Shown here piece by piece: positions 25,887-35,025 of a stretch of 64,000 nt of DNA. This stretch comes from Ruegeria lacuscaerulensis (GTDB lineage: Bacteria > Pseudomonadota > Alphaproteobacteria > Rhodobacterales > Rhodobacteraceae). Every line of letters begins with the position of its first letter. Position 1 is the stretch's first letter. The stretch lies in the NCBI RefSeq assembly GCF_013031245.1, contig NZ_WPZL01000008.1, forward strand, positions 1-64,000, read 5' to 3'. Made by a program: the position numbers and the translations under genes. Below the pieces are notes generated by a model, which was not told the origin of the DNA, ran no database searches, and saw only the letters and a list, made by a program, of their open reading frames with translations.

Positions 25887-27626
25887 GTGAACACAGAGAA
25901 CCGCATGTTAATGCCGCCCCGATACGAGCTGCGAAAAGTGCGCGATCAGGGCGTAACTTTTCTGGCCTTGGCGTTCCTGTTCAGCATCTTCGTTAATCTA
26001 CTGATGCTGACCGGCCCTTTGTTCATGTTGCAGGTCTACGACCGGGTGCTGGGATCGCGGGCGGTTGAGACCTTAACCGCGCTGTTTTTGCTGGTGGTTT
26101 TACTTTACTCCCTTATGGCGATGCTGGACTTTGCCCGGGGTAGAATCGTTGCACGGTTTGGCGCCCGGTTTCAGTCCCAACTTGACGAGCGGGTGTTTGA
26201 CGCGACGCTCCGGCGGTCACTGTACCCGCAGGCGCGATCGGCGCCAGCAACTGCGTTGCGCAATTTGGAATCTATTCAAAGCCTTTGTTCCTCGCCGGTT
26301 TTGCTTGCCCTAATGGACATCCCCTGGACACCGGTCTTTCTGGCCGCAATCTTTCTGTTTCATCCCTTGCTGGGGTGGCTGGCCGTGGCAGGTGGTGCTC
26401 TGCTGATAGTGATCGCCCTGCTGAACCAGTCTCTGACCCATCGCAAGGTCGCAGAAGCGCAAAGGGCCTCGGCTCAGGCCAACGCCTTTTCAGAACATGC
26501 CAGACAGGCGGCCGAAGTAGTGCGGTCTCAGGGTATGCAGGAAGACATTACATCGCGGTGGCAGAAACAACGGACCAATGCACTGAGCCAGACAATCGCC
26601 GCAAGTGACTGGACTGGTAGTTTCACGTCGCTCACCAAGTCGTTGAGGTTATTTTTGCAGTCTGCAATGCTGGCACTCGGCGCGTGGCTGGTGCTGCGCA
26701 ACGAGTTGACGCCGGGTGCAATGATTGCCGGATCAATCCTGCTGGGCCGGGCGCTGGCGCCTGTGGAACAATCCATTGGCCAATGGGGTATGATTGAAAG
26801 AGCTCGCGCAGCCTGGATATCGCTGAACCAGTTTCTGGACGCAACCCCGCCCGAAGCCCCGCGCACCAAACTTCCTATACCCGAAGGAAAACTGGTTACC
26901 AAAAGCCTGACAGTCATTCCGCCAGGCTCAAGCACGCCCACACTCCGCGGTGTTACACTTCGCCTCGAACCGGGCAAGGCCCTTGGCGTCATCGGCAAAA
27001 GCGGATCAGGAAAGTCCACGCTCGCCAAGGCTTTGATGGGACTGTGGCAACCTGCCGCTGGTGAAATCCGGTTGGGCGGCGCGACGCTGGATCAGTACAA
27101 TCCGACAGATCTGGGGCAGCACGTCGGCTACCTGCCGCAAGAAGTCACTTTGTTTAACGGTTCTGTGGCCGAGAACATTGCCCGCATGTCAGAAAATCCA
27201 GACCCTGAAGCCGTTGTTGAGGCCGCCAAAAAAGCAAAGGCGCACGAACTGATCCTATCGCTGGAAAAAGGCTACGATACGTTTCTGGAGGGCAATGACA
27301 GTCAGCTGTCCGGCGGCCAGAAACAGCGCATCGCATTGGCGCGCGCGCTGTATGGAAACCCGGTTCTTCTGATACTGGACGAACCGAACTCTGCGCTGGA
27401 TGCAGATGGGACCGAAGCACTGAACGCCGCCGTAAGGGGGCTGAAGGAAGCGGGGAAATCGGCCATCATCATGACGCATCGCCCTCAGGCGATTTCCGAA
27501 TGCGACGATCTGGCGGTTGTCGAGCGGGGACAGGTCGTGAAATTCGGCAGCCGCGATGAGGTGTTGGGCGCGATGGTGCAAAATGCCAGTGCAATCAGAC
27601 GGGGTCTTAGCCAGGTGGGTGAATGA
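25887..27626 (+). CDS. type I secretion ABC transporter (PrtD/AprD type)
   Basis: A 579-residue exporter half with an N-terminal six-helix membrane domain (residues about 20-310) and a C-terminal ATPase: Walker A GVIGKSGSGKSTLAKAL, signature LSGGQKQRIALARAL, Walker B LLILDEP. It lacks an N-terminal peptidase-like domain, as in PrtD proteins that export RTX proteases. The annotated start is a GTG at 25887; an in-frame ATG at 25905 is possible. The gene overlaps its HlyD partner by four bases. No outer membrane gene follows, so it probably borrows a TolC protein, perhaps that at 35852. Confidence 0.93.
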   Translation: MNTENRMLMPPRYELRKVRDQGVTFLALAFLFSIFVNLLMLTGPLFMLQVYDRVLGSRAVETLTALFLLVVLLYSLMAMLDFARGRIVARFGARFQSQLDERVFDATLRRSLYPQARSAPATALRNLESIQSLCSSPVLLALMDIPWTPVFLAAIFLFHPLLGWLAVAGGALLIVIALLNQSLTHRKVAEAQRASAQANAFSEHARQAAEVVRSQGMQEDITSRWQKQRTNALSQTIAASDWTGSFTSLTKSLRLFLQSAMLALGAWLVLRNELTPGAMIAGSILLGRALAPVEQSIGQWGMIERARAAWISLNQFLDATPPEAPRTKLPIPEGKLVTKSLTVIPPGSSTPTLRGVTLRLEPGKALGVIGKSGSGKSTLAKALMGLWQPAAGEIRLGGATLDQYNPTDLGQHVGYLPQEVTLFNGSVAENIARMSENPDPEAVVEAAKKAKAHELILSLEKGYDTFLEGNDSQLSGGQKQRIALARALYGNPVLLILDEPNSALDADGTEALNAAVRGLKEAGKSAIIMTHRPQAISECDDLAVVERGQVVKFGSRDEVLGAMVQNASAIRRGLSQVGE

Positions 27627-28942
27627 TGCAGGACGCAACGGTTCAATACAAACGCCCGGTCTGGAGTATCACCATACCCGCGCTGGTCGGCTTTGCGGCA
27701 TTGGGCATTCTGGTAGGTGGATTGGGCATCTGGGCTGTTCAGACCCGCCTTGCCGGGGCCATCGTGTCGCAGGGGAGCATCGAGGTGCAAAGCAACCGGC
27801 AAGTGGTTGAACATCCCGATGGCGGCGTCGTCGGCGAGATTTTTGTGCGCGACGGGGATGACGTGGCCGCCGGGGATTTGCTGGTCCGTCTGGACGACAC
27901 GTTCTTGTCGTCTGAGAAAACTATCGTCGAATCTCAACTGTTCGAATTGCTGGCGCGCCGAATCCGGTTGGAGGCCGAGCGTGACGGTGTGGACGCCGAC
28001 GCACTGGCGACCCAGTTGGCGGAACTTCAGATGCGGGAAGGCATTGATCCAGAACTGATTGCCGGCCAGCAGCGCCTGTTCGAGGCCCGTTTGGAAACGA
28101 TGACCCAACAGACGCAACAGCTAGGCAAACAGACGGTTCAGATAGAAAGTGAAATCGAGGGCACCGAGGCACAGCTTGTATCCCTACGCCGCCAGGTCGA
28201 GTTGATTCAGAATGAGCTGAAAGACCAGCAAGACCTGTTGCAACGTGGTTTGACGCAAGCGAGCCGGGTATCGGCCTTGCAGCGGGAAGAAGCCAGCCTG
28301 ACGGGTGAGATTGGCCGCCTTGAGGCCTCGGTGGCGCGGCTGAAGGGCCAAATTGCGGCCACTGAGATTGAGATTGTCGAATTGACAGCCACCCGCCGGG
28401 AAGAGGCCATCACCGCATTGCGGGATGCTCAGACCCAAATCTCCGAACTGGACGAACGCCGCCTGTCACTGGATGTGCAACTGTCACGATTGGATATCCG
28501 CGCGCCTGTTACAGGGTCTGTCTATGGCAGTCAGGTATTTGCGCTGCAGTCGGTTATCCAGCCTGCTGAACCGATGATGTATGTTGTGCCTCAGGACACG
28601 CCGTTGCTTGTAGCGGCGCGCGTGGATGCGATTCATGTGGATCAATTGCATATTGGGCAACCCGTGGCCTTGCGTTTCCCCGCTTTCAACCAGCGTGAAA
28701 CGCCCGAGATAGACGGTCGGGTCATCACTGTTTCGGCAGACACCTTTACGGATGAGAACACTGGTCAGACGTTCTACCGTGCCGAAGTGGTGCCGGAGGA
28801 CGATCAAATCGAGCGCTTGAACGGACAAGCTCTGCTACCCGGTATGCCTGTCGAGGCGATGATCAAAACGGACGAGCGGACGCCGCTTTCCTACCTGATC
28901 AAACCTTTGGCCGACTACTTCAACCGGGCCTTTCGCGAATAA
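27623..28942 (+). CDS. type I secretion membrane fusion protein (HlyD/PrtE type)
   Basis: A 439-residue periplasmic adaptor. A single membrane helix near residues 18-40 is followed by a lipoyl-like half motif (VVEHPDGGVVGEIFVRDGDD, near residue 62), a long alpha-helical coiled-coil hairpin (about residues 100-290), and a C-terminal beta-barrel region. It starts at the ATGA overlap with the ABC gene. It ends 13 bases before the convergent end of the beta-propeller gene. Confidence 0.92.
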   Translation: MMQDATVQYKRPVWSITIPALVGFAALGILVGGLGIWAVQTRLAGAIVSQGSIEVQSNRQVVEHPDGGVVGEIFVRDGDDVAAGDLLVRLDDTFLSSEKTIVESQLFELLARRIRLEAERDGVDADALATQLAELQMREGIDPELIAGQQRLFEARLETMTQQTQQLGKQTVQIESEIEGTEAQLVSLRRQVELIQNELKDQQDLLQRGLTQASRVSALQREEASLTGEIGRLEASVARLKGQIAATEIEIVELTATRREEAITALRDAQTQISELDERRLSLDVQLSRLDIRAPVTGSVYGSQVFALQSVIQPAEPMMYVVPQDTPLLVAARVDAIHVDQLHIGQPVALRFPAFNQRETPEIDGRVITVSADTFTDENTGQTFYRAEVVPEDDQIERLNGQALLPGMPVEAMIKTDERTPLSYLIKPLADYFNRAFRE

Positions 28943-28955
28943 TTCAATCCCGGTG

Positions 28956-30995
28956 TCAGACCAGTTCCAGATTGCCCAAAAGGATTGATGTCATGTCGGT
29001 GGAAATAACATTGTCCACCGCTACGACGTCGACCCCTGTTTCATAACTGACATTGTCTTTGGAGATACCCGAGAGGTCCGCATCGTCGTCCAGGAAAACC
29101 CATTCCGGTTCATGCGCCGTGGGCTGCCCGACGGCGACCTGTAGGATCGCCAATGCGTCGAGTGCATTGACTGTACCGTCCTGCGTAATGTCGGCCGCGA
29201 TCAGGTTTTCCGGCGAGGCCGGCCCCCACGTCGGGTCCAGCCCTACTGAGATGCGCAACACCTGCAGGGCATCCAATGCGGTGATATCGTTACTGGCTGT
29301 TGAATAGGTTTTAACAATCTCAAGTTCACCGTCAAAGGAACCCGTTGGCAATTCGAGGTCAAATCGACCTTCGTCATCTGCCCGGACGCTGATCGTACCG
29401 CCCCCATCCGGGGTAAAGAAAATTTCCGCATCGGCTAGCCCAGGGTTCGCTGCCTCGGAATTGACGGTGATTGATCCCTGAACCCCATCTGAACTTCCGG
29501 GATCCGAACCACCAAAGTCGCTGAAATCCACTGGAATATGATCCGGGCCGCCAAAGCCTGCTCCGAACACTTCTGCGCTGGTTAAGGGGCCGCCTGTTGC
29601 CGAAACAATCTCGATCACCTCGTCGAGGTATTCGATATGCGCCCCTTGCGCCGTGGAAGTGAACGTCAACTGACCCGGCGTGCGCAATAAAGGATAGTCA
29701 AACAGGTCAAGCCTGTCGCTCCCGGCTTCGAAATCATTTATTGATGTCACATCACTGCCATATTGCATGACAAAGATGTCCGCACCGCGCCCTCCGTTCA
29801 TGACTGTCGCACCCGATCCCGCAATCAGGATGTCGTCTCCCTTCCCGCCCGAAAGGGTCGTGTCCAATACACTGCCGCTTAGCATATCGTCGCCTGCGGT
29901 TCCTATCACCGATCCGAATCCATCGCGAACAACGCCCAGATTCTCGATGGAAACGGTGAGGTGGGTCAGCCCCGCGTCCTGTTGCGAGCCAACGAGAATT
30001 TGCAGCTCGTCCCCCACATGCGCCACGCTGAGTGTTTCAACATTCTGCAATCCGCTTTGATTGGTGTCCTCGAAACTATCCAAATGAATAAGCTGACCGT
30101 CAGGCGTGAGTGTGAACAAAGTGACACCATCATCCCCACCACCCGCCACAACGAAAGCATGCCCGTCCGCCTCGATAACAGCCAGATCCTGTATCGATTC
30201 AAACCGCGTATGCAGAGTATCTAAAACATGGTCTGTCGGAGTCAGATGCCCATCGCTGGCCAGTTCCATCACGCTGAGTGAGTTGCTTCCGGCACCTGCC
30301 ACCACAACCCATGACTGGCCATAAACCTGCACCACTTCAACAGCCGTTGGTGTCGCGATCCCCAATGTCGCCAGGGTATCGCTGTTGTCGATCACGCTAA
30401 GTGCACCGGTGTTGTTTTCGATTTCATACGTGCTGATCGTGCTGGTCGCAGCATCGGCAGCGATCAAATAGTGATCCGAACCTGATTGCAGTACCTGCAT
30501 CGAATCAGCTTGCGCAGTTACAGACGTCCCAAGGCTCAGCGAACCGTCACCATTGACGGTGTAGGTCGTGATTTGCCCGGAACTGTCATTGGCGATGGCC
30601 AGAAGGTCGCCGATTTGAACAAGGGCCGAAATATCTCCGCCACCGGCCAATGACCCGGTCTCCTGCAAAGTACCGACAGTTCCGTTTGGATTCAGGTCAT
30701 ACCCGACCAAACCTGTCGCAGAATTCACATCCAGCACAAGTTGATCGTCTCCGGCCAATGAAACAGGCGTTCCGCTGCGACCAACCTGAAAAGAAATTGA
30801 ACCGCTGAAATATTCCGTGTCCTGCAACTGAGGAACAGCGCCCTCGGTCAGTTTCCAGACCGCAATGCCACCCCCTGGTCCAGTCACACTGTACAGATAC
30901 GTGACCCCGTTAAACGTTTTTAAAGCCGTATCGCCGATACCTGAATCGAGCGCTGCGCTCCCCGTTGCAACCACACTTTCGAACTTAAGCATCAT
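28956..30995 (-). CDS. secreted beta-propeller protein with RTX-like and dockerin-like segments
   Basis: A 679-residue acidic protein with no classical signal peptide. Residues about 1-350 look like a seven-bladed beta-propeller built of 40-50 residue units (YncE/lactonase type). Residues about 360-440 hold RTX-like glycine-aspartate repeats (GTAGDDMLSG, GGKGDDILIAG, GGRGADIFVMQYGSD). Residues about 505-560 resemble a carboxypeptidase-regulatory/X-module type domain. Residues about 560-625 (29124-29312) form a dockerin-like pair of helices, SNDITALDALQVLRISVG and ADITQDGTVNALDALAILQ. The second repeat has a canonical calcium loop (D-x-T-x-D-G-x6-D); the first loop is degenerate. Calcium-binding repeats and no Sec signal fit type I secretion, probably by the convergent exporter pair at 25887-28942. 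Confidence 0.82.
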   Translation of the reverse strand: MMLKFESVVATGSAALDSGIGDTALKTFNGVTYLYSVTGPGGGIAVWKLTEGAVPQLQDTEYFSGSISFQVGRSGTPVSLAGDDQLVLDVNSATGLVGYDLNPNGTVGTLQETGSLAGGGDISALVQIGDLLAIANDSSGQITTYTVNGDGSLSLGTSVTAQADSMQVLQSGSDHYLIAADAATSTISTYEIENNTGALSVIDNSDTLATLGIATPTAVEVVQVYGQSWVVVAGAGSNSLSVMELASDGHLTPTDHVLDTLHTRFESIQDLAVIEADGHAFVVAGGGDDGVTLFTLTPDGQLIHLDSFEDTNQSGLQNVETLSVAHVGDELQILVGSQQDAGLTHLTVSIENLGVVRDGFGSVIGTAGDDMLSGSVLDTTLSGGKGDDILIAGSGATVMNGGRGADIFVMQYGSDVTSINDFEAGSDRLDLFDYPLLRTPGQLTFTSTAQGAHIEYLDEVIEIVSATGGPLTSAEVFGAGFGGPDHIPVDFSDFGGSDPGSSDGVQGSITVNSEAANPGLADAEIFFTPDGGGTISVRADDEGRFDLELPTGSFDGELEIVKTYSTASNDITALDALQVLRISVGLDPTWGPASPENLIAADITQDGTVNALDALAILQVAVGQPTAHEPEWVFLDDDADLSGISKDNVSYETGVDVVAVDNVISTDMTSILLGNLELV

Positions 30996-31151
30996 AGCAA
31001 ATCACCCAAAGCCACCCCTGGCACCGAAAACAGGATGATCCGATGCCCAGTACGGAACCAAAGCGGGAATGTGGTGAAAACGAGGAGTTCGGCTTTAGTT
31101 TAACTCAATTTTTTCTGGTCCGACCGCATGAGCCACAAAAGGGAAAGACAG

Positions 31152-31709
31152 ATGAACAAATCCAGCCTCCCCCAAACGGATGCGGAAACCACATGTGAGG
31201 GCAAGATGACCAAAGAACCTGAATCCAAGACCACTCCAGCCGATGCCCAACCTGATCTGGAGCGTAAGCGGAACATCCGCCAATGGATTGACGGCAAAAT
31301 GCGCCGCTGGGCCGGCCGCGGTTTATTCGGCGGACTGGGTTCCACGATCCTGGCCCTGCCAGCTTTGGCACAAGCCACTATCGAAGAGCTCTACGCATTT
31401 CAATTTGCGGAAACGATACCCGGGGTACAGTCGGTCAAACTACTGGATAATGGTGATGTTCTTCTGAAACTGGCTGATGGCCGCAAGATGATCATCGCGG
31501 CCGAAAACGTTCAGGTGCTGGACGGCGGCGCGATCATGATTGCCGAAGATGTGGTTTCTGAGATCGCTCAGTTTAGCCTGGCCGCCGAAACAGGTGGTGC
31601 GGCGGCGGGGGTGATGACGACGTCGCCGTACCAGTGCCCGCTCCTACGCCACCGCCTGCGCCCAGCTACCCTGACCTCAACCTGGCTGGGGCTCAGACAG
31701 ATACATTGA
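31152..31709 (+). CDS. Bap/Lap-like adhesin, N-terminal part, ends after a frameshift
   Basis: The frame starts at ATG 31152 (GGGAAAGACAG upstream; an earlier ATG at 31128 is possible). It encodes a charged N-terminus, a short hydrophobic stretch (GGLGSTILALPALAQA), and a segment PGVQSVKLLDNGDVLLKLAD resembling the N-terminal BapA prefix domain that holds such adhesins at the membrane. After GGAAAG the frame runs on for about 30 unrelated residues and stops at 31709. From base 31601 the -1 frame continues with GDDDVAVPVPAPTPPPAP and the adhesin repeats, so this is most likely the front end of the gene that continues to 34966. Confidence 0.75.
   Translation: MNKSSLPQTDAETTCEGKMTKEPESKTTPADAQPDLERKRNIRQWIDGKMRRWAGRGLFGGLGSTILALPALAQATIEELYAFQFAETIPGVQSVKLLDNGDVLLKLADGRKMIIAAENVQVLDGGAIMIAEDVVSEIAQFSLAAETGGAAAGVMTTSPYQCPLLRHRLRPATLTSTWLGLRQIH
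31599..31616 (+). other. -1 frameshift point in the adhesin gene
   Basis: The first frame reads GCG GCG GCG GGG GTG ATG here. The frame that carries the rest of the protein reads GGC GGC GGG GGT GAT GAC. A run of five G bases (31607-31611) lies at the switch. One missing base in the run, a sequencing error or ribosomal slippage would each explain the join. The encoded Ala-Ala-Ala-Gly resembles the di-alanine site cut by LapG-type proteases in Lap adhesins. Confidence 0.7.
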
Positions 31710-34700
31710 GCAGCGTAAATTTAGGACATATCGCGCCAGGCGGTACAGAGGCTGTTGAAGTTTCCATCGGTTCGTTCACCAAAACGGTAACTCCAAGCGA
31801 CGACGGAACATGGATCGTTTCGCTGACACCGGACGAAGCGGCCAATCTTCCTCAGGGTGTAAGCACCGTTACAATTCGAAATCTCGACGGCGATGGTGAA
31901 GAAATATCGGTCGAGACGGTCACATATAATGTGGATACCATCCCCCCAACCCTGACGATTTCAGGCTTCTCCAGCGGGGAGGTGATGAATGCGTCCGAAC
32001 AGGCGGACGATCTAACGGTGACCGGCACGACTAATGCAGAAAACGGTCAATCCGTAACGGTCGAGATCAACGGGCAAACATATACGGGCACCGCTACCGA
32101 CGGGCAATGGAGTGTGACTGTTCCTGCAGAGGACCTGAATGCCCTGCCTGACGGCGCAACGATAACTGTCACTGCGGATGTAACGGATCAGGCGGGCAAC
32201 CCGGCAACGCAGGCTGGAACCAGCTTTGATACGGATTTCACCGCTCCTACAATCTCGCTGAATCCGATATCCGGCGGCTCAATCAGTCTGGTAGATGTGG
32301 GTAGCGATCTGGTCGTGTCCGGGGCCACAACGGCACCCGACGGGTTTCCTGTTTCGGTTGAGTTTGATGGGCAAACCTACTCCGGGACAACTTCCGGCGG
32401 CATGTGGAGCGTAACCATTCCCAGTGCAGATCTCGGAGGATTGTCGACAGGCACTCCAGCCGCGTTCAGTGTGACTGTCAACGATGCCGCCGGTAACACG
32501 TCGGTTCCGGCCTCGGCTTCGGTTCCCGTAGATTTGACGGGACCATCGATCAACATTTCTCCGCTGTCTGTTGGGGCAGTTCTCAACGGAGTGGAAGTGG
32601 GGTCGGACCTGACCATCTCCGGTTCTACGGCAAATGTTCAGGATGGTCAGCAAGTAACAGTAACTCTGGACGGACAAACCTATACCGACACGGTGTCAGG
32701 TGGTAGTTGGACCGTGACGGTGCCCGCTGTTGATCTGGTCGCGCTGGCGGATGGTGGGGACTTTGCCGTAACTGCTGATGTCTCGGATGCCGACGGGCTG
32801 CCAGCTTTTCAGGCCAGTGCACCCCTCGCAAAGGACATCAGCCCGCCAAGCCTGAGTATCGACAGCTTTTCCGATGGTGCTGTCATGAACGCAGATGAAC
32901 AGGGAACGGATTTGGCCATTACCGGGTCATCGACGGCCGAGGACGGGCAAACCGTAACCGTTACCGTAAACGGTCAGACATACACCGGAACAGTGACCGG
33001 CGGTGCGTGGTCGGTGACCGTTCCTGCAGCAGATCTTGCGGCCTTACCGGATGGAACCACGATAGCCGTTACCGCCGACGTAACAGATGCTGCAGGAAAT
33101 CCTGCGGTTCAGGCGAGCAACAGTTTTGATACTGATTTCACCGCTCCGGACCTAGCCATCACAGGAATGTCTGACGGCGCAGTGATGAACGCAGCGGAGC
33201 AATATACAGACCTGACGGTGAGCGGCACTTCTGACGCCACGGATGGCACGCTCGTCACTATTGAAATTGCCCGACCGGACGGCACGATAGATGTTAGCGG
33301 CACCACAACCGTCAATGGAGGCACCTGGAGCTATACCGCTCCGGCCTCGGATTTTGGGACATTGCAGGATGGCATCTCTTACGACATCAACGCTATGGTT
33401 TCGGACTCCGCAGGCAATAGTGCCAATACCTCCGCGAGCCTTGGAACCGATTTCACTGCGCCTACTGTGACGCTCGATCCATTGCCTGTCGGTTCAGAAC
33501 TGGACGTGGTTGAACGGGGCAGTGATCTCACCATTTCGGGCACCACAAATGCTGAAGACGGGCAAGTCGTAACGGTCACATTGAATGGCCAGGGCTATAC
33601 CGGCACGGCATCCGGAGGAGCATGGTCCGCAACCGTACCTTCCGGCGACCTTGCCGCCCTTGCAGATGGCACAAGCTTTTCGGTTTCAGCCACCGTGAGT
33701 GACGCGGCTGGAAACTCCGCAACACCAGCAATGACCAACCTCAATACGGATTTTCGCCCGATATTGAACATGAACCCTGTCGGAACGAACAACGCGATTG
33801 GGCTGAGCGACGCACAGTCATCGGGAGCCACGGTTTCCGGAACTTCAATTGGATTGAATGCGGGTCAAGCCGTGGATGTTGCGCTTAACGGCACGTTGGT
33901 CGGCTCAGCGACCGTTGGAGCTGACGGCAGCTGGTCTCTGTCCGTTCCAGCCTCAGAATTCTCAGGCCTAAACGCGGGCGACGATTTGGATTTCTCTGCA
34001 AGCGCAACAGTTTCCGGCGGACCAGATCCTTTGCCCGTAACCGACGAAAACGCTGCTCATGAACCCGCAGCTTATGTGATTGCGCAGGCAGGAATCAGCG
34101 GTTCTACCGTAACGTTTGAGATCTATGCCGATGCGGACCGGGACATCTCGAGCGGGCTCGCAATGACGGCGGAATTGGGTTTTGATCCATCAGTTGTCAC
34201 TTTCGACACCGGATCGGACGTGGAAAACGGCGCCTTCGACCTGTTTTTGTCTAACCCGGTCGGAGGCACTGCCATCAGTTTTGCCGGAGCGGCAACCACA
34301 TTTACTGACCTGTCGCAACCGCTGGTGACGTTCACAATGACCGTTCAGGATCCTAGCCAGCCAATTAAACTGACAATTACGACACCAGATGGCGGACCGA
34401 GTGTTTTGCAGTTTGGTACGAACGGTGACGACACGCTGGTGGCAACCGAGGTGGATAATATCATCCGCGGCCAGGACGGCGACGATGCAATTGACGTCTC
34501 GGAAGTTGGGCGGGACGTGGTCGTATTCGAAGCGGATCCGGCTGCAAACGGGGTAGATACAATTACCGGGTTCACCGTCGGTACCGCCTCGGAAGTATCA
34601 GATGCATTGACGTTCAGCGGACTGAGCTTTGGAACATTGCGAGGTGACGGAACGGACGTTGAATCTCTGGCCGTTGGTGACGCAATTGGTTCAGATACAG

Positions 34701-34966
34701 GGTTTGTCGGCCTGACAACGGTTTTGGGCGACCTCTCAGACGGAACCATCGAGGCAGCCGTCGAGACATTGACCGGAGTTCAGGCAGGCGACGAAATCTA
34801 TGTGATGGCGACCGATGGCGCAGACAGTGTTCTGGTCAAGGTCGATTACTCGTCTCCGAATTCCGCATCGGTTGAAACCGTCGCGCTGTACTCTGGTCTG
34901 GATGATGTGAGCGGCCTGAGTGCCGACAATATCCTCCACACCGATCCAACAGGCGCAACGGCCTAA
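31634..34966 (+). CDS. Bap/Lap-like repeat adhesin, main part, with cohesin-like module and RTX-type C-terminus
   Basis: The open frame of 1110 codons begins with a GTG that has no ribosome site, so it is probably the continuation of the 31152 frame. A proline-rich linker is followed by a first Ig-like unit, then about seven Ig-like modules of about 100 residues (starting near residues 104, 202, 302, 403, 503, 608 and 707) with recurring NGQTYTGT and WSVTVPAADL motifs. Residues about 811-920 look like a cohesin domain (STVTFEIYADADRDISSGLA, then ELGFDPSVVTFDTGS). The C-terminus has an RTX-like NIIRGQDGDDAIDVSE and a typical type I secretion signal region. It would be exported by the operon downstream and mediate attachment. 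Confidence 0.8.
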   Translation: MPAPTPPPAPSYPDLNLAGAQTDTLSSVNLGHIAPGGTEAVEVSIGSFTKTVTPSDDGTWIVSLTPDEAANLPQGVSTVTIRNLDGDGEEISVETVTYNVDTIPPTLTISGFSSGEVMNASEQADDLTVTGTTNAENGQSVTVEINGQTYTGTATDGQWSVTVPAEDLNALPDGATITVTADVTDQAGNPATQAGTSFDTDFTAPTISLNPISGGSISLVDVGSDLVVSGATTAPDGFPVSVEFDGQTYSGTTSGGMWSVTIPSADLGGLSTGTPAAFSVTVNDAAGNTSVPASASVPVDLTGPSINISPLSVGAVLNGVEVGSDLTISGSTANVQDGQQVTVTLDGQTYTDTVSGGSWTVTVPAVDLVALADGGDFAVTADVSDADGLPAFQASAPLAKDISPPSLSIDSFSDGAVMNADEQGTDLAITGSSTAEDGQTVTVTVNGQTYTGTVTGGAWSVTVPAADLAALPDGTTIAVTADVTDAAGNPAVQASNSFDTDFTAPDLAITGMSDGAVMNAAEQYTDLTVSGTSDATDGTLVTIEIARPDGTIDVSGTTTVNGGTWSYTAPASDFGTLQDGISYDINAMVSDSAGNSANTSASLGTDFTAPTVTLDPLPVGSELDVVERGSDLTISGTTNAEDGQVVTVTLNGQGYTGTASGGAWSATVPSGDLAALADGTSFSVSATVSDAAGNSATPAMTNLNTDFRPILNMNPVGTNNAIGLSDAQSSGATVSGTSIGLNAGQAVDVALNGTLVGSATVGADGSWSLSVPASEFSGLNAGDDLDFSASATVSGGPDPLPVTDENAAHEPAAYVIAQAGISGSTVTFEIYADADRDISSGLAMTAELGFDPSVVTFDTGSDVENGAFDLFLSNPVGGTAISFAGAATTFTDLSQPLVTFTMTVQDPSQPIKLTITTPDGGPSVLQFGTNGDDTLVATEVDNIIRGQDGDDAIDVSEVGRDVVVFEADPAANGVDTITGFTVGTASEVSDALTFSGLSFGTLRGDGTDVESLAVGDAIGSDTGFVGLTTVLGDLSDGTIEAAVETLTGVQAGDEIYVMATDGADSVLVKVDYSSPNSASVETVALYSGLDDVSGLSADNILHTDPTGATA
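31945..34065 (+). repeat. about seven degenerate tandem repeats of about 300 bases in the adhesin gene
   Basis: Unit starts fall near 31945, 32240, 32539, 32842, 33144, 33459 and 33756, spaced about 295-315 bases. Each encodes an Ig-like domain opening with a short pattern such as SGFSSGEVMNASEQADDLTV. The repeats have diverged at DNA level, so they are old. The units at 31945, 32842 and 33144 are the most alike. Confidence 0.75.
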
Positions 34967-35025
34967 GCAGTTAAGTGGCCTCCAATCTCTTTGATCGGTG
35001 GCCATACCAAAAGCATGGGGCAACA

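Noticed and set aside
31945..34065. CRISPR-like array
   Set aside because: The repeats are about 300 bases, diverged and in one coding frame; they are protein domain repeats of the adhesin.
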